From: Agilicoccus flavus
GTDB taxonomy: Bacteria > Actinomycetota > Actinomycetes > Actinomycetales > Dermatophilaceae
DNA: 64,000 nt
Direction of reading: 5' to 3'
Assembly: GCF_014857905.1 (NCBI RefSeq)
Contig: NZ_JACYXE010000005.1
Span: 124,001-188,000, forward strand
Shown here piece after piece: positions 26,777 to 35,580 of this stretch (positions are counted from its first letter, which is position 1; the number at the start of each line of letters is the position of its first letter). A program made the position numbers and the translations under genes. The notes below the pieces were generated by a model. That model was not told where the DNA came from. It was given only the letters and a program-made list of their open reading frames with translations, and did not search any database.

Positions 26777-27235
26777 TCAGCAGTCGTAGGAGTCGATCGC
26801 CGCGACCTTCTCGGCCGACGCCGAAGACGTGTCGAACTCGTAGCCGAGCCACTCCTTCGCGAGCCGGCGGGCGAGCTCGATGCCGACGACGCGCTGGCCC
26901 ATGCACAGGACCTGGCAGTCGTTGGACAGGACCGAGCGCTCGACGGAGAAGCTGTCGTGCGCGGTCACCGCGCGGATGCCCTTGACCTTGTTCGCGCTGA
27001 TGGCGACGCCGAGGCCGGTGCCGCAGATGAGGATCGCGCGGTCGGCCTTCCCGTCGGCGACCATCTTCGCGGCGTCGACGGCGATGTGCGGGTACGCGGT
27101 GTGCCCGTCGGCGTCGACGCCTACGTCGAACACCTCGCTCACGCGGTCGTCGGCCTCGAGGTCGGCCTTGATGCGCTCCTTGTAGTCGTAGCCGGCGTCG
27201 TCGCAGCCGACGACGACCTTCCAGGTGCGGGCCAT
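26777..27235 (-). CDS. derI: D-erythrulose-4-phosphate isomerase (RpiB family)
   Basis: The 152-residue protein is a LacAB/RpiB-family aldose-ketose isomerase, with [16 protein letters not shown] at the start, the catalytic-base motif [15 protein letters not shown] (C71) and [11 protein letters not shown] with the ring-opening histidine (H93). In the ordinary RpiB family the substrate is ribulose/ribose 5-phosphate. Here it is the last gene of a tetritol operon, and the mycobacterial DerI and Brucella EryI/RpiB homologues convert D-erythrulose 4-phosphate to D-erythrose 4-phosphate. The start is ATG 27235 behind AAGGAG. The product would enter the pentose phosphate pathway. The substrate call rests on context. 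Confidence 0.8.
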   Translation of the reverse strand: MARTWKVVVGCDDAGYDYKERIKADLEADDRVSEVFDVGVDADGHTAYPHIAVDAAKMVADGKADRAILICGTGLGVAISANKVKGIRAVTAHDSFSVERSVLSNDCQVLCMGQRVVGIELARRLAKEWLGYEFDTSSASAEKVAAIDSYDC

Positions 27236-27364
27236 GTCCGTTCTCCTTCGTTCGTGTCGTGTCATGTCGTGGGGGCCGTGGCGCGTCGCCGGCGGCGGCG
27301 CGCGCTCGATGCCATTGTCCCGCTCGCGCCCGGTCGCGGACGCGGCGGGGAGGGCGCCCGGCGA

Positions 27365-29089
27365 TCAGCCGCCCAGGGCCTCGCCGACGACGCGGGCGCA
27401 CATCGCGAGCGACGTGGCCCCCGGGTCGGGGGTGCCGACGCTGCGCTCGGCCAGCGGGCGCGCCCGGCCCACCTTGGGCGTGAGATCGGCGGTCTCCTGC
27501 GCCTTCGTGACGGCCACCTGGGCGGCCTTGCCCCACGCGTCGGCCAACGACGTGCCGCCGCTCACCTCCGACTCCAACGTGTCGACGAACGGCAGGAGGG
27601 CGTCGAGCATCGTCTTGTCGCCGGGCTCGGCCTTGCCGAGGCTGCTCATGCGGTCGGCGGCGGCGCGGACCGCGGCGGCCACCATCTCGGGCGTCACCTC
27701 GCCGGTCACGTCGCCGATCGACTCCCCGCCGGACCGCAGGGCCGCGCCCCACAGCACGCCGGAGGTGCCGCCGGCCTTGCCCGCCCACGCGTCGCCCGCC
27801 GCGCCGAGCAGCCCGGCGACGCCGGCCCCCTCCTGCGCGGCGTCCTTCGCGGCGGCGAGCGCGTTCGTCACGCCCTTGACCATGCCGCGGCCGTGGTCGC
27901 CGTCGCCGGCGACCGAGTCCATCTTCGCGAGGTCGGACTCGGCGTCGGCGATCGCCTTTTCCATCGCCTCCAGGGCGGTGACGACCTGCGCCGCCGCGGC
28001 CTTCGACGCCTCCGAGCCCGGGGACACCTCGGCCTTGAGGTCGTCCTCGGTGAGCTCGGCCCGGCGCGGCCCGGACTGCTTCGCGCCGGCGACGCTGCCC
28101 TTGCGGTAGGCGGGGGTGTCGGCGGGAGCCGTCCAGTACCCCTCGAGCTCGTCGTCGAGGAAGACGAGCGTGAGCGAGATGCCGGCCATGTCGAGGCTCG
28201 TCACGAGCTCGCCACACTCGGGCTCGACGATCGTGAAGCCGCGCTCGCGCAGCAGCCTGGCGACCGTCGTCCAGACGACGAACAGCTCCTCGTACTTCGT
28301 CGCGCCAAGCCCGTTGAGGATCGCCCCGACCCGCTTGGTCGAGCCCTCCGGCTCCTCCGCGAGGACCCGGTCGACGAGGAGTTCGGCCAGCTCGGAGGCG
28401 CGGGGCAGGTCCTCCTCCGCGATGCCGGGCTCGCCGTGGATGCCGAGGCCGACGCCCATCTTGCCCGCGGGCACGTGGAAGAGCTTGTCGTCCTCGCCCG
28501 GCATCGTGCAGCCGTCGAGGCCGACGCCCATCGTCCGAGTGCGGTCGTTCGCCTTGCGCGCCAGGCGCTCGACCTCGTCGAGGTCGCACCCGTCGTCGGC
28601 GGCCGCGCCGGCGACCTTGAAAACGACGAAGTCGCCGGCGATGCCGCGCCGCTTGTGGGCGTCCTCCACCGGGGCGCTGGCGACGTCGTCGGTGACGTAG
28701 ACGTTGCGCGTGGGGATGCCCTCGGCCTCGAGGCGCTCCTTCGCGAGGTCGAAGTTCATGACGTCGCCGGCGTAGTTGCCCGTGCTGAACAGCAGCCCGC
28801 CGCCGCCGCTCGCCGCCGCCTTGCCCACGTGGTACGCGTCGAGCGTCGAGGGCGACGTGAAGATGTTGCCGACGACCGCGCCGTCGGCGAAGCCGGGGCC
28901 GACGACGCCGCAGAACGCCGGGTAGTGGCCCGAACCGCCGCCGACGACGACGGCGACCTTGCCCTCGCTGGGCTCCTGGGCGCGGACGACACCGCCGGGC
29001 ACGCCCGTGACGTACTGCGGGTAGAGGTCGAGGAACCCGGCGAGGGCGTCCTCCATGAAGGTGGTCGGGTCGTCGTACAGGTGCGTCAT
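27365..29089 (-). CDS. derK: erythrulose kinase, fused DhaK-DhaL
   Basis: The 574-residue protein joins a DhaK domain (about 1-335) and a DhaL domain (about 365-574), the layout of ATP-dependent dihydroxyacetone kinases. DhaK carries VVVGGGSGHYPAF (50-59), GNYAGDVMNFDLA, and GLGIHGEPG with H218, the histidine that binds the ketone covalently. DhaL carries VAGDGDHGRGM (D396, D398) and KAGGTSGVLWGAALRSGG for Mg-ATP. In Mycolicibacterium smegmatis such enzymes phosphorylate D-erythrulose (DerK) or L-erythrulose (LerK). Presence of dthD and derI and absence of a lerI gene favour DerK, but LerK or a broad C3/C4 ketose kinase cannot be excluded. Confidence 0.78.
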   Translation of the reverse strand: MTHLYDDPTTFMEDALAGFLDLYPQYVTGVPGGVVRAQEPSEGKVAVVVGGGSGHYPAFCGVVGPGFADGAVVGNIFTSPSTLDAYHVGKAAASGGGGLLFSTGNYAGDVMNFDLAKERLEAEGIPTRNVYVTDDVASAPVEDAHKRRGIAGDFVVFKVAGAAADDGCDLDEVERLARKANDRTRTMGVGLDGCTMPGEDDKLFHVPAGKMGVGLGIHGEPGIAEEDLPRASELAELLVDRVLAEEPEGSTKRVGAILNGLGATKYEELFVVWTTVARLLRERGFTIVEPECGELVTSLDMAGISLTLVFLDDELEGYWTAPADTPAYRKGSVAGAKQSGPRRAELTEDDLKAEVSPGSEASKAAAAQVVTALEAMEKAIADAESDLAKMDSVAGDGDHGRGMVKGVTNALAAAKDAAQEGAGVAGLLGAAGDAWAGKAGGTSGVLWGAALRSGGESIGDVTGEVTPEMVAAAVRAAADRMSSLGKAEPGDKTMLDALLPFVDTLESEVSGGTSLADAWGKAAQVAVTKAQETADLTPKVGRARPLAERSVGTPDPGATSLAMCARVVGEALGG

Positions 29090-29141
29090 GTCGGTCCTTC
29101 GTCGTCGAGGGGTCGGCTGGTCATCAGGGTGGTGCGAGGGG

Positions 29142-29912
29142 TCAGCGGATGGTGTATCCGCCGTCGACGAGCAGGTCGGCGCCGTTGATCATCCCGGCGG
29201 CGCGCGAGGCGAGGAAGGCCGCCGCGGCGGCGATCTCCTCCGGCTCGGCGAAGCGCTCCACCGGGATCTGCGCCTTGAGGGCCTCGCCCTTCTCGTTGTC
29301 CCAGGCGGCCCGCCCCAGCGGCGTGAGCACGACGGTCGGGGACAGCGAGTTGACCGTAATCCCGCGCGGCCCCCACTCGGAGGCGAGCACCTTGGTCAGG
29401 CCGAGCACCCCGAACTTCGAGGCGCAGTAGGCGAGGTGGTCGGGCAGGGCGACGGTCGCGGCCTGCGAGGCGAGGTTGACGATGCGGCCGCCGCCGCGCT
29501 CGAGCATGCCCCGCCCGAACTCCTGGCAGGCGGTGAACGTGCCGGTCAGGTTGACGTCCAGGGTGAGCTGCCAGTCGCTCGGATCGAGATCCTCCGCCGG
29601 GGCCAGTCGCACGACCCCGGCGCAGTTGACGAGGACGTCGACCCCGCCGGTCGCCGCGTCGGCGGCCTGCGCGGCCGCCGCGACCGAGCCCCGGTCGGTG
29701 ACGTCGCACCGCACGGCGTGCGCGCGGGACCCGAGGTCGGCGACGAGCGCCTCGCACGCCTCCGTCTGCACGTCGAGCGCGACGACGGTGGCGCCCTGGG
29801 CGTGGACGTAGCGGGCGACGGCGTCGCCGATCCCGGACGCCGCGCCGGTGACGGCGACGACGCGGCCGGTGAGATCGACCGAGAGGTCGGAGACGTCTGC
29901 GGTGGTGGGCAT
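29142..29912 (-). CDS. dthD: SDR dehydrogenase, probable D-threitol dehydrogenase
   Basis: The 256-residue short-chain dehydrogenase has the cofactor motif TGAASGIG (22-29) followed by LDVQT, whose acidic residue at the end of strand two favours NAD+. It also has NCAGV (96-100) and the catalytic set S149, Y162 and K166 (LASQ...AYCASK). The C-terminus LLVDGGYTIR is standard. The start is ATG 29912 with GGAAGGAG upstream. It sits between a polyol-type MFS transporter and the erythrulose kinase, which parallels mycobacterial DthD (D-threitol to D-erythrulose). The family fixes the chemistry (secondary alcohol oxidation); the tetritol substrate is inferred from the operon. Confidence 0.78.
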   Translation of the reverse strand: MPTTADVSDLSVDLTGRVVAVTGAASGIGDAVARYVHAQGATVVALDVQTEACEALVADLGSRAHAVRCDVTDRGSVAAAAQAADAATGGVDVLVNCAGVVRLAPAEDLDPSDWQLTLDVNLTGTFTACQEFGRGMLERGGGRIVNLASQAATVALPDHLAYCASKFGVLGLTKVLASEWGPRGITVNSLSPTVVLTPLGRAAWDNEKGEALKAQIPVERFAEPEEIAAAAAFLASRAAGMINGADLLVDGGYTIR

Positions 29913-29943
29913 GGCCACTCCTTCCGGTCCGCTCGAGGCGGGG

Positions 29944-31290
29944 TCAGTGCTTGCGGGCACCCGGCTCGTCCTCGGGGACGCGCAGGTGGTCGACCATGAC
30001 GAACGCGCACGCGTAGAGGGCGACGAACGTCCACACGACGGCGCTGTTGGCGGCGAACCCGGTGAGCCCGAAGAGGCCGCACACGTTGAGCACGATCGCG
30101 ACGACCCCGGCGCCGAGGAAGTACGCCCCGCCGGCCGCGGTCGTGTACATGGCCATCGCGGCGCCCTTGTGCTCGGGGTGGAGCGCGGGCATGATCGCGC
30201 CCATCGGCACGAACCCGGCGAGCAGGATGCCGAAGACCATCCCGGCCAGCACCGAGACGACGAAGCCCCAGGTCGAGCCGGCCGGCACCAGGTGCGGGAC
30301 GTACCACCAGAGCAGCAGCCCGATCGCGGAACCGAAGACGCCGCACCAGCGCACCGTCTGCCGCCAGCCGAACCGGTCGCCGATCGCGCCGAACATCGCG
30401 TTGAACAGGATGTTGCCCGCGTAGACGCAGACGGTCATCGTCAGCCACCGCGCCTGGCCCCAACCGAGGTCGTCGGCGATGACGGCGGGCAGGATGATGA
30501 ACATCCCGAACTCGGGCGCCGTGTTGATGAGGCGGACGAGGAAGCCCTGCAGGATCTTGCGGTCGCGGATCGTCAGTCGCAGCCCGGCGCTGAGCACCTC
30601 ACCGGCGCTCTCGCCCTCGGGTGCGATGCGGCGGTTGCCGTTGTCGGCGCGCACGCCGAACCACGCGATGAGGAAGCCCGCGACGACGAGCGCGATCGAC
30701 GCCCACATCGCCCCGGTCTCGCCGGTCGTGCCGCCGCCGAACGCCGGGATCGCGCCGATGGCGAAGAGCGAACCCAGCGTCGGAAGCCCGCCGGTGAACA
30801 TGACGTAGAACCAGCCGACAGCGGTGCCGTTGCGCTCGACGGGGGTCGTGATGTTGACCCAGACGAGGAACGCGAACGCGAAGAGCGGGAAGCCGAAGCC
30901 CCGCAGGAAGTACATCGCGCCGGTGAACCACAGGTTCCCCGTCTGGATCGCGAGGAGGAAGCCCACCTCGAAGACGACCCAGATGACGAACCCAAGGAGC
31001 ATGACCCGCTTCGGGCCGAACAGGTCCGACAACGCGCCCGAGAGGTAGCTCGCGACGAGCACGGCGAAGCTGTAGCAGCCGATGATGACGGCGACCGTCG
31101 CCTCCGTCGACCCCAGGACGGCCACGAGGTGGGGCGTGACGAAGTTCGACTCCACGCCGTTGCCCGTCATGAAGACGAGGACGCCGAGGAAGCCCCACCT
31201 CAGGACGTGGGGGATGCCGATGCGGTCGAGGAAGGTCTCGGGACCGGAGTCGCCGATGTGGTGGGTCGTGGTGAGGTGCGAGTCGCTCAT
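29944..31290 (-). CDS. MFS transporter, polyol permease type
   Basis: The 448-residue protein has about 12 membrane helices. It resembles the RbtT/DalT polyol permease branch: helix one is VLRWGFLGVLVFMTGNGVES, motif A is LSGALSDLFGPKRVMLLG, and LRGFGFPLFAFAFLVWVNI is typical of these sugar-alcohol carriers. The second half has FGAIGDRFGWRQTVRW. ATG 31290 is chosen for the start. It is the first gene after a hairpin that separates the ABC transporter part of the operon. A second, proton-driven tetritol uptake route or export of a pathway intermediate are both possible. Confidence 0.82.
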   Translation of the reverse strand: MSDSHLTTTHHIGDSGPETFLDRIGIPHVLRWGFLGVLVFMTGNGVESNFVTPHLVAVLGSTEATVAVIIGCYSFAVLVASYLSGALSDLFGPKRVMLLGFVIWVVFEVGFLLAIQTGNLWFTGAMYFLRGFGFPLFAFAFLVWVNITTPVERNGTAVGWFYVMFTGGLPTLGSLFAIGAIPAFGGGTTGETGAMWASIALVVAGFLIAWFGVRADNGNRRIAPEGESAGEVLSAGLRLTIRDRKILQGFLVRLINTAPEFGMFIILPAVIADDLGWGQARWLTMTVCVYAGNILFNAMFGAIGDRFGWRQTVRWCGVFGSAIGLLLWWYVPHLVPAGSTWGFVVSVLAGMVFGILLAGFVPMGAIMPALHPEHKGAAMAMYTTAAGGAYFLGAGVVAIVLNVCGLFGLTGFAANSAVVWTFVALYACAFVMVDHLRVPEDEPGARKH

Positions 31291-31320
31291 GTGGAGGTGG
31301 TTCCTTGTCGTCGCGAGATG

Positions 31321-31349
31321 GGGTGCGGGTCCGGTCGGGACCCGCACCC
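31321..31349 (-). terminator. intercistronic hairpin between ABC and MFS parts of operon
   Basis: A perfect 12-bp stem (GGGTGCGGGTCC / GGACCCGCACCC) with a 5-base loop lies 14 bases past the second ATPase gene and 31 bases before the MFS start. It may partly terminate transcription or protect the 3' end of the upstream mRNA, which would lower expression of the distal genes. Confidence 0.6.
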
Positions 31350-31362
31350 CCGTGCGGGGCTC

Positions 31363-32517
31363 TCAGCGCAGGCGGTCTCCCGTCTCGGCGTCGAAGAGGT
31401 AGACCCTCTCCGGGGGTGCGGTGAAGGTGAGGGCGTCGCCACCGCTCCAGGCCTGGCCGGACGGCGTCTGCACGACGAGCCGCTCGTCCACGCCGGGGAC
31501 GACGACGGTCGCGAGGCCGTACTCGAGGAGGTCCTCGAACACGGCGACCTCGCCGCGCAGGCCACGCTCCACGCCGGTGACGCAGTCGGGCGGCCGCATG
31601 CCGACGACGACCTTCCTGCCGTCGGCCGGCGTCGACGCCGCGGGCACGAGCGTGTCGTCGCCGACCCGCACGGTCACCCGCCCGCCGTCGCGGCGCACGA
31701 CGCCGGGGAACAGGTTGATCCCGGGCTCGCCGACGAAGTCGGCCACGAACTGGTTGGCCGGGTCGTCGAACAGCTCGTCCGGGGTGCCGAACTGCTGGAT
31801 GATGCCGCCGTTCATCACCGCGATCCGGTCCGAGAGCGACAGCGCCTCGAGCTGGTCGTGCGTGACGACGATCGTCGTGTAGCCGAACTCGCGCTGGAGC
31901 AGCTTGAGCTCGCGGCGCACCCGCTGCCGCGCGGACGCGTCGAGGTGGCCGAGGGGCTCGTCGAGCAGGAGCACCGGGGGCTGACGGATGAGGGCGCGGG
32001 CGAGCGCGACCCGCTGCTTCTGCCCGGAGCTCAGGCTCGCCGGACGCAGGTCGAGCAGCTCGGTCATCTCAAGCCGGCGGGCGAGGTCGTCGACCTGCGC
32101 CTCGGCGCCCGCGACCTTGCGGGCCTTGAGCCCGTACGCGAGGTTCTCGCGCACGTTCAGCGGCGGGTAGAGCGCGTAGCTCTCGAAGCCGACGCCCACG
32201 TTGCGCTTGCCCGGCGGCAGGTCGTTGATCCGCCGGTCGCCGATGAGGATGTCGCCGGAGGTGATGGTCTCGAGGCCGGCGATCATCCGCAGCGTCGTCG
32301 TCTTCCCGCAGCCCGACGGGCCGAGCAGGGAGATGAGCTCGCCGGGGCGGATGTTCATGTCCATGCCCTTGACGGCCTCGAACGTCTCGCGGCCGCGGGA
32401 CGCGTAGACCTTCCGCACGTTGCGGATGGTCAACGCCTGCGGTTCGGTGCGGCCGGCACCGCGCCGCGGGGTGGCGTGGCCGCCCGCGCCGGCGGGGATC
32501 GTCGCTGCGGTGCTCAC
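31363..32517 (-). CDS. ABC transporter ATPase A, polyol uptake (MalK/UgpC type)
   Basis: The 384-residue protein has an ABC domain (about 30-265) with Walker A GPSGCGKTT, signature LSSGQKQR, Walker B LLLDEPLGHLDA and switch histidine VTHDQ. A C-terminal OB-type (TOBE) regulatory domain follows. The Q-loop reads GFESYALYPP: the usual glutamine is glutamate. GTG 32517 overlaps the TGA of the gene before it (GTGA), so the two ATPases are translationally coupled. The pairing of two different MalK-like ATPases with two permeases and a lipoprotein is the arrangement of GlpSTPQV-type polyol importers. It would energise tetritol import as one half of a heterodimer. Confidence 0.85.
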   Translation of the reverse strand: MSTAATIPAGAGGHATPRRGAGRTEPQALTIRNVRKVYASRGRETFEAVKGMDMNIRPGELISLLGPSGCGKTTTLRMIAGLETITSGDILIGDRRINDLPPGKRNVGVGFESYALYPPLNVRENLAYGLKARKVAGAEAQVDDLARRLEMTELLDLRPASLSSGQKQRVALARALIRQPPVLLLDEPLGHLDASARQRVRRELKLLQREFGYTTIVVTHDQLEALSLSDRIAVMNGGIIQQFGTPDELFDDPANQFVADFVGEPGINLFPGVVRRDGGRVTVRVGDDTLVPAASTPADGRKVVVGMRPPDCVTGVERGLRGEVAVFEDLLEYGLATVVVPGVDERLVVQTPSGQAWSGGDALTFTAPPERVYLFDAETGDRLR

Positions 32518-33695
32518 TGGTGGGCCTCCTCGGGCATGGGGGCGGAGTGTCGTCCGAGCGCGGACCCCAGGCGGGGCGCCGCCCGGTGGACGCGCGCCTC
32601 GCCGTCGTCCGCGGCGGTCGACGCACCGTCGAAGACGTGGACGTCGGCGAGGTCGATCTGGACGGTGACCTCCGAGCCCTCGGGCGCGGCGTGGTCGGAG
32701 TCCTCGACGACGATGAGCTGCCCGTCGCCCACGTGGACGTCGAGCTCGACCTGGCGCCCGAGGCGCTCGGCGAGGAGGACCCGGCCGGGCAGCCGCAACC
32801 ACCGGTCGCCGCCGGGCCGGTGCCCGCGGTCGATCTCGAGCTCGCTCGGGCGGATGCCGAGCTGCACGGTCTGCCCGTCGCGCAGGCCGAGATCCGCCGG
32901 CGCCGGGAAGGATCCGGCCCCGCCGAGGAACTCGATCCGGCCGCCGCGGACGGCACCCGGCAGGAGGTTCATCTCCGGTTGGCCGAGGCTCGTCGCCACG
33001 AACGTGTCGACGGGCGTGCGCCACACCTCCTCGGGCGTGCCGATCTGGACGAAGCGCCCCTCCCGCAGGATCGCGATGCGGTCCCCGAGGGCCAGCGCCT
33101 CCTGGTAGTCGTGCGTGACGTAGATCGTCGTCGTGCTCGAGCTCTGGGCGATCTGCTTGAGCTCGGCCCGCATCTGGGCGCGCAGCTTGGCGTCGAGGTG
33201 ACTCAGCGGCTCGTCGAGCAGATAGATGTCGGCCGGCCGGACGAGCACCCGGCCGAGCGCCGTCCGCTGACGCTGACCGTTGCTCAGCTCCCGGGGCAGA
33301 CGCTGCTGCAGGTGGTGGATGCCGAGCGTCGACGTCACGGCGTCGATGCGTTTCTGCTGCTCGTCCTGGGAGAACGACCCGGACCGGCCCGAGCGCAGCG
33401 GCGACGCGAGGTTCTGCGCGACCGTCTTCTGCGGGTACAGCGCGTAGCTCTCGAACGCCATGGCGACGTTGCGGTGGTAGGGCTCGACGCCGGTCATGTC
33501 GACGCCGTTGATGCTCACCTGGCCGCCGTCGATGTCGACGAGCCCCGCGATCGACTTGAGCGTCGTCGTCTTACCGGCACCCGAGGGGCCGAGGATGACG
33601 AAGAACTCTCCGTCACCGACGTCGATCGTCATGTCGTCGACCGCGACGGTCGAGCCGTAGGTCTTGCGCACTCCGCGCAGGGAGAGGGTGCCCAT
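32514..33695 (-). CDS. ABC transporter ATPase B, polyol uptake (MalK/UgpC type)
   Basis: The 393-residue ATPase carries Walker A GPSGAGKTT, a signature reading LSNGQRQR in place of LSGGQ, Walker B IYLLDEPLSHLDAKLR and VTHDYQEA. The Q-loop is AFESYALYPQ, again with Glu where Gln is expected. The C-terminal TOBE domain is followed by a tail of about 30 residues rich in Ala/Arg/His. The ATG overlaps the stop of the upstream permease gene (TGATG). Sequence divergence from ATPase A argues for a heterodimer with asymmetric sites rather than gene duplication for dosage. Confidence 0.85.
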   Translation of the reverse strand: MGTLSLRGVRKTYGSTVAVDDMTIDVGDGEFFVILGPSGAGKTTTLKSIAGLVDIDGGQVSINGVDMTGVEPYHRNVAMAFESYALYPQKTVAQNLASPLRSGRSGSFSQDEQQKRIDAVTSTLGIHHLQQRLPRELSNGQRQRTALGRVLVRPADIYLLDEPLSHLDAKLRAQMRAELKQIAQSSSTTTIYVTHDYQEALALGDRIAILREGRFVQIGTPEEVWRTPVDTFVATSLGQPEMNLLPGAVRGGRIEFLGGAGSFPAPADLGLRDGQTVQLGIRPSELEIDRGHRPGGDRWLRLPGRVLLAERLGRQVELDVHVGDGQLIVVEDSDHAAPEGSEVTVQIDLADVHVFDGASTAADDGEARVHRAAPRLGSALGRHSAPMPEEAHQ

Positions 33696-34561
33696 CAGCC
33701 CTTCACCGCCCCGAAGCTCAGGCCCTGGACGAGGTAACGCTGGATCGTCAGGGCGAGGACGAGCGGCGGGAGGGCGCCGATGAGCGCCGCGGCCGCCGTG
33801 AGGTTGTAGTACGCCTGGCCGCCGCCGCCGAGGAACTTCGTGATGGCGACCGTGACCGTCGAGGCCGCGGTGTCGGACAGGATGAGCGGGAAGACGTAGT
33901 TGTTCCACGCGAAGATGAACGACAGCAGCGCCGCGGCGGCGATGCCGGGCCGCACGAGCGGCAACGCGACCATCGTGAACGCCTTCCGGCGCGTGTAGCC
34001 GTCGAGCAGGGCCGCCTGTTCGAGGTCTTCCGGCATGTCCTCGAAGTAGGACCGCAGGATCCACACGATGAGCGGCATGGTGACGAGCTGCAGGACCCAG
34101 ATCATGCCGAACACGGTGTCGAAGAGCCCGATCTGCGTGTAGATGACGAACAGCGGCACGATGACCATGAGCTCGGGGGCGAAACGGAAGCTCAGCATGT
34201 TGAACATGAGGTCTTCGCTGCCCTTGAACCGGTAGCGGCCGGCCGCGTAGGCGGCGGGGATGCCGATGAGCAGCGAGACGAGCACGGCGCCGCCGCAGTT
34301 GAGGATGCTCATGAGGATCGCGGACTTGAAGTCGACGCTCGTGAGATCGGTCCCCCGCTGGCTGAGCACGGTGCCGAAGTTCTCGAGCGTGGGGCTGAAC
34401 GCGAAGTAGGTGCTCGTCTGCTGGGCGTCGTTCTTCAACGCGAGCAGCAGCATCCACAGGATGGGGAACAGCGCGAAGACGAACCAGGCGACGATGGCGA
34501 TGTCGGCGAAGATGGCGCCGGGCGTGAGTCGCTTCTGCCCGGGCTTGAGTTCGGTGGCCAT
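33695..34561 (-). CDS. ABC transporter permease, MalG type
   Basis: The 288-residue inner-membrane protein has six predicted helices. The EAA loop that docks onto the ATPase is YFEDMPEDLEQAALLDGYTR followed by RKAFTMVALPLVRPGIAAA, the standard MalG/CUT1 wording. The start (34561) is four bases after the stop of the other permease. It is the second transmembrane half of the tetritol importer. Confidence 0.88.
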   Translation of the reverse strand: MATELKPGQKRLTPGAIFADIAIVAWFVFALFPILWMLLLALKNDAQQTSTYFAFSPTLENFGTVLSQRGTDLTSVDFKSAILMSILNCGGAVLVSLLIGIPAAYAAGRYRFKGSEDLMFNMLSFRFAPELMVIVPLFVIYTQIGLFDTVFGMIWVLQLVTMPLIVWILRSYFEDMPEDLEQAALLDGYTRRKAFTMVALPLVRPGIAAAALLSFIFAWNNYVFPLILSDTAASTVTVAITKFLGGGGQAYYNLTAAAALIGALPPLVLALTIQRYLVQGLSFGAVKG

Positions 34562-34565
34562 CGGT

Positions 34566-35537
34566 CTACTCCTCCGCTCCGGCGGCGCGCCGCTGGGCCT
34601 TGCCCAGGACGCCCACCAGGTACTTGGCCGTGATGAAGACGAGGATCCACAGCAGGAACATGTACGTGCTGCCGCGGGAGAAGTTCTGGAAGATGATCGA
34701 GTCCTCGTAGGCGCCGATCTGGAGCGTGCGGGTCGCGAGGCCGGGGCCGCCGGCGGTGAGCACGAAGATGTGGTCGAAGGCCTTGAGGCAGTCCATGAAG
34801 CGGAAGATGACCGCGACGAGGATGTAGGGCCACATCATCGGCAACATGAGGCGGCGGAACATGTACCACCATCCGGCGCCGTCGACGTCGGAGGCCTCGA
34901 ACGGCTCCCGGGGCAGCGATCGGATACCGGCGAGCACGAGGATCGCGACGAACGGCGTGTAGATCCAGACGTCGACGAGGATCGAGCTCGCGAGGGCCGT
35001 GTCCTTGCTCAGCCAGTCGAACGTGCCGAGGCCGAAGACGTGGTTGAGCACCCCGAACTGCGGGTTGAACATGAGCTTCCAGATCGTCGCCGCGATGACC
35101 GGCGCGATCATGAGCGGCAGGATGAGGACCCGCTCGAAGATCTTGCCGACGAAGCTGCTGCGGTTGAGCAGCAGCGCGATGACGACGCCGAGGACCGTCT
35201 CGATGACGGTGGCGGCGACGGCGAAGATCGCCGTGACGCGGACCGAGGCCCAGAACTGCGGGTCCTTGAGCACGCTGGCGAAGTTCGCGAACCAGACGAC
35301 GTGCGGCTCGGGGTTGCTCGCCGTGTAGTTGAGGATCGAGTAGTAGGCCCCGAGGACGAACGGGTAGAGGATGCCGATGACGACCACGAGGGCCGGCACC
35401 GAGAGCAGGTAGGGCCGCAGCTTGCGGGCCCGGTCCGACACCTTCGGCGGGGCGCCGCGGCGGCGGGAGCCGTCCGGGCCGTCGGGGCCCGCCGGGCCCG
35501 GCCCACCGGGCGAGCTCTGGGCGGTCGCGGTGCTCAC
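34566..35537 (-). CDS. ABC transporter permease, MalF type
   Basis: The 323-residue protein begins with a Gly/Pro/Ser-rich cytosolic tail of about 40 residues and then has six helices. An EAA-type loop is present as SLPREPFEASDVDGAGWWYM followed by FRRLMLPMMWPYIL, with W and D where sugar permeases often have A and D. The start is GTG 35537 after AAAGGAGGG. It forms the transmembrane channel with the MalG-type permease encoded next. Confidence 0.88.
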   Translation of the reverse strand: MSTATAQSSPGGPGPAGPDGPDGSRRRGAPPKVSDRARKLRPYLLSVPALVVVIGILYPFVLGAYYSILNYTASNPEPHVVWFANFASVLKDPQFWASVRVTAIFAVAATVIETVLGVVIALLLNRSSFVGKIFERVLILPLMIAPVIAATIWKLMFNPQFGVLNHVFGLGTFDWLSKDTALASSILVDVWIYTPFVAILVLAGIRSLPREPFEASDVDGAGWWYMFRRLMLPMMWPYILVAVIFRFMDCLKAFDHIFVLTAGGPGLATRTLQIGAYEDSIIFQNFSRGSTYMFLLWILVFITAKYLVGVLGKAQRRAAGAEE

Positions 35538-35580
35538 GACGCCCTCCTTTCGGTCTGGGGGTGCACGAACGGTCGCCGCA

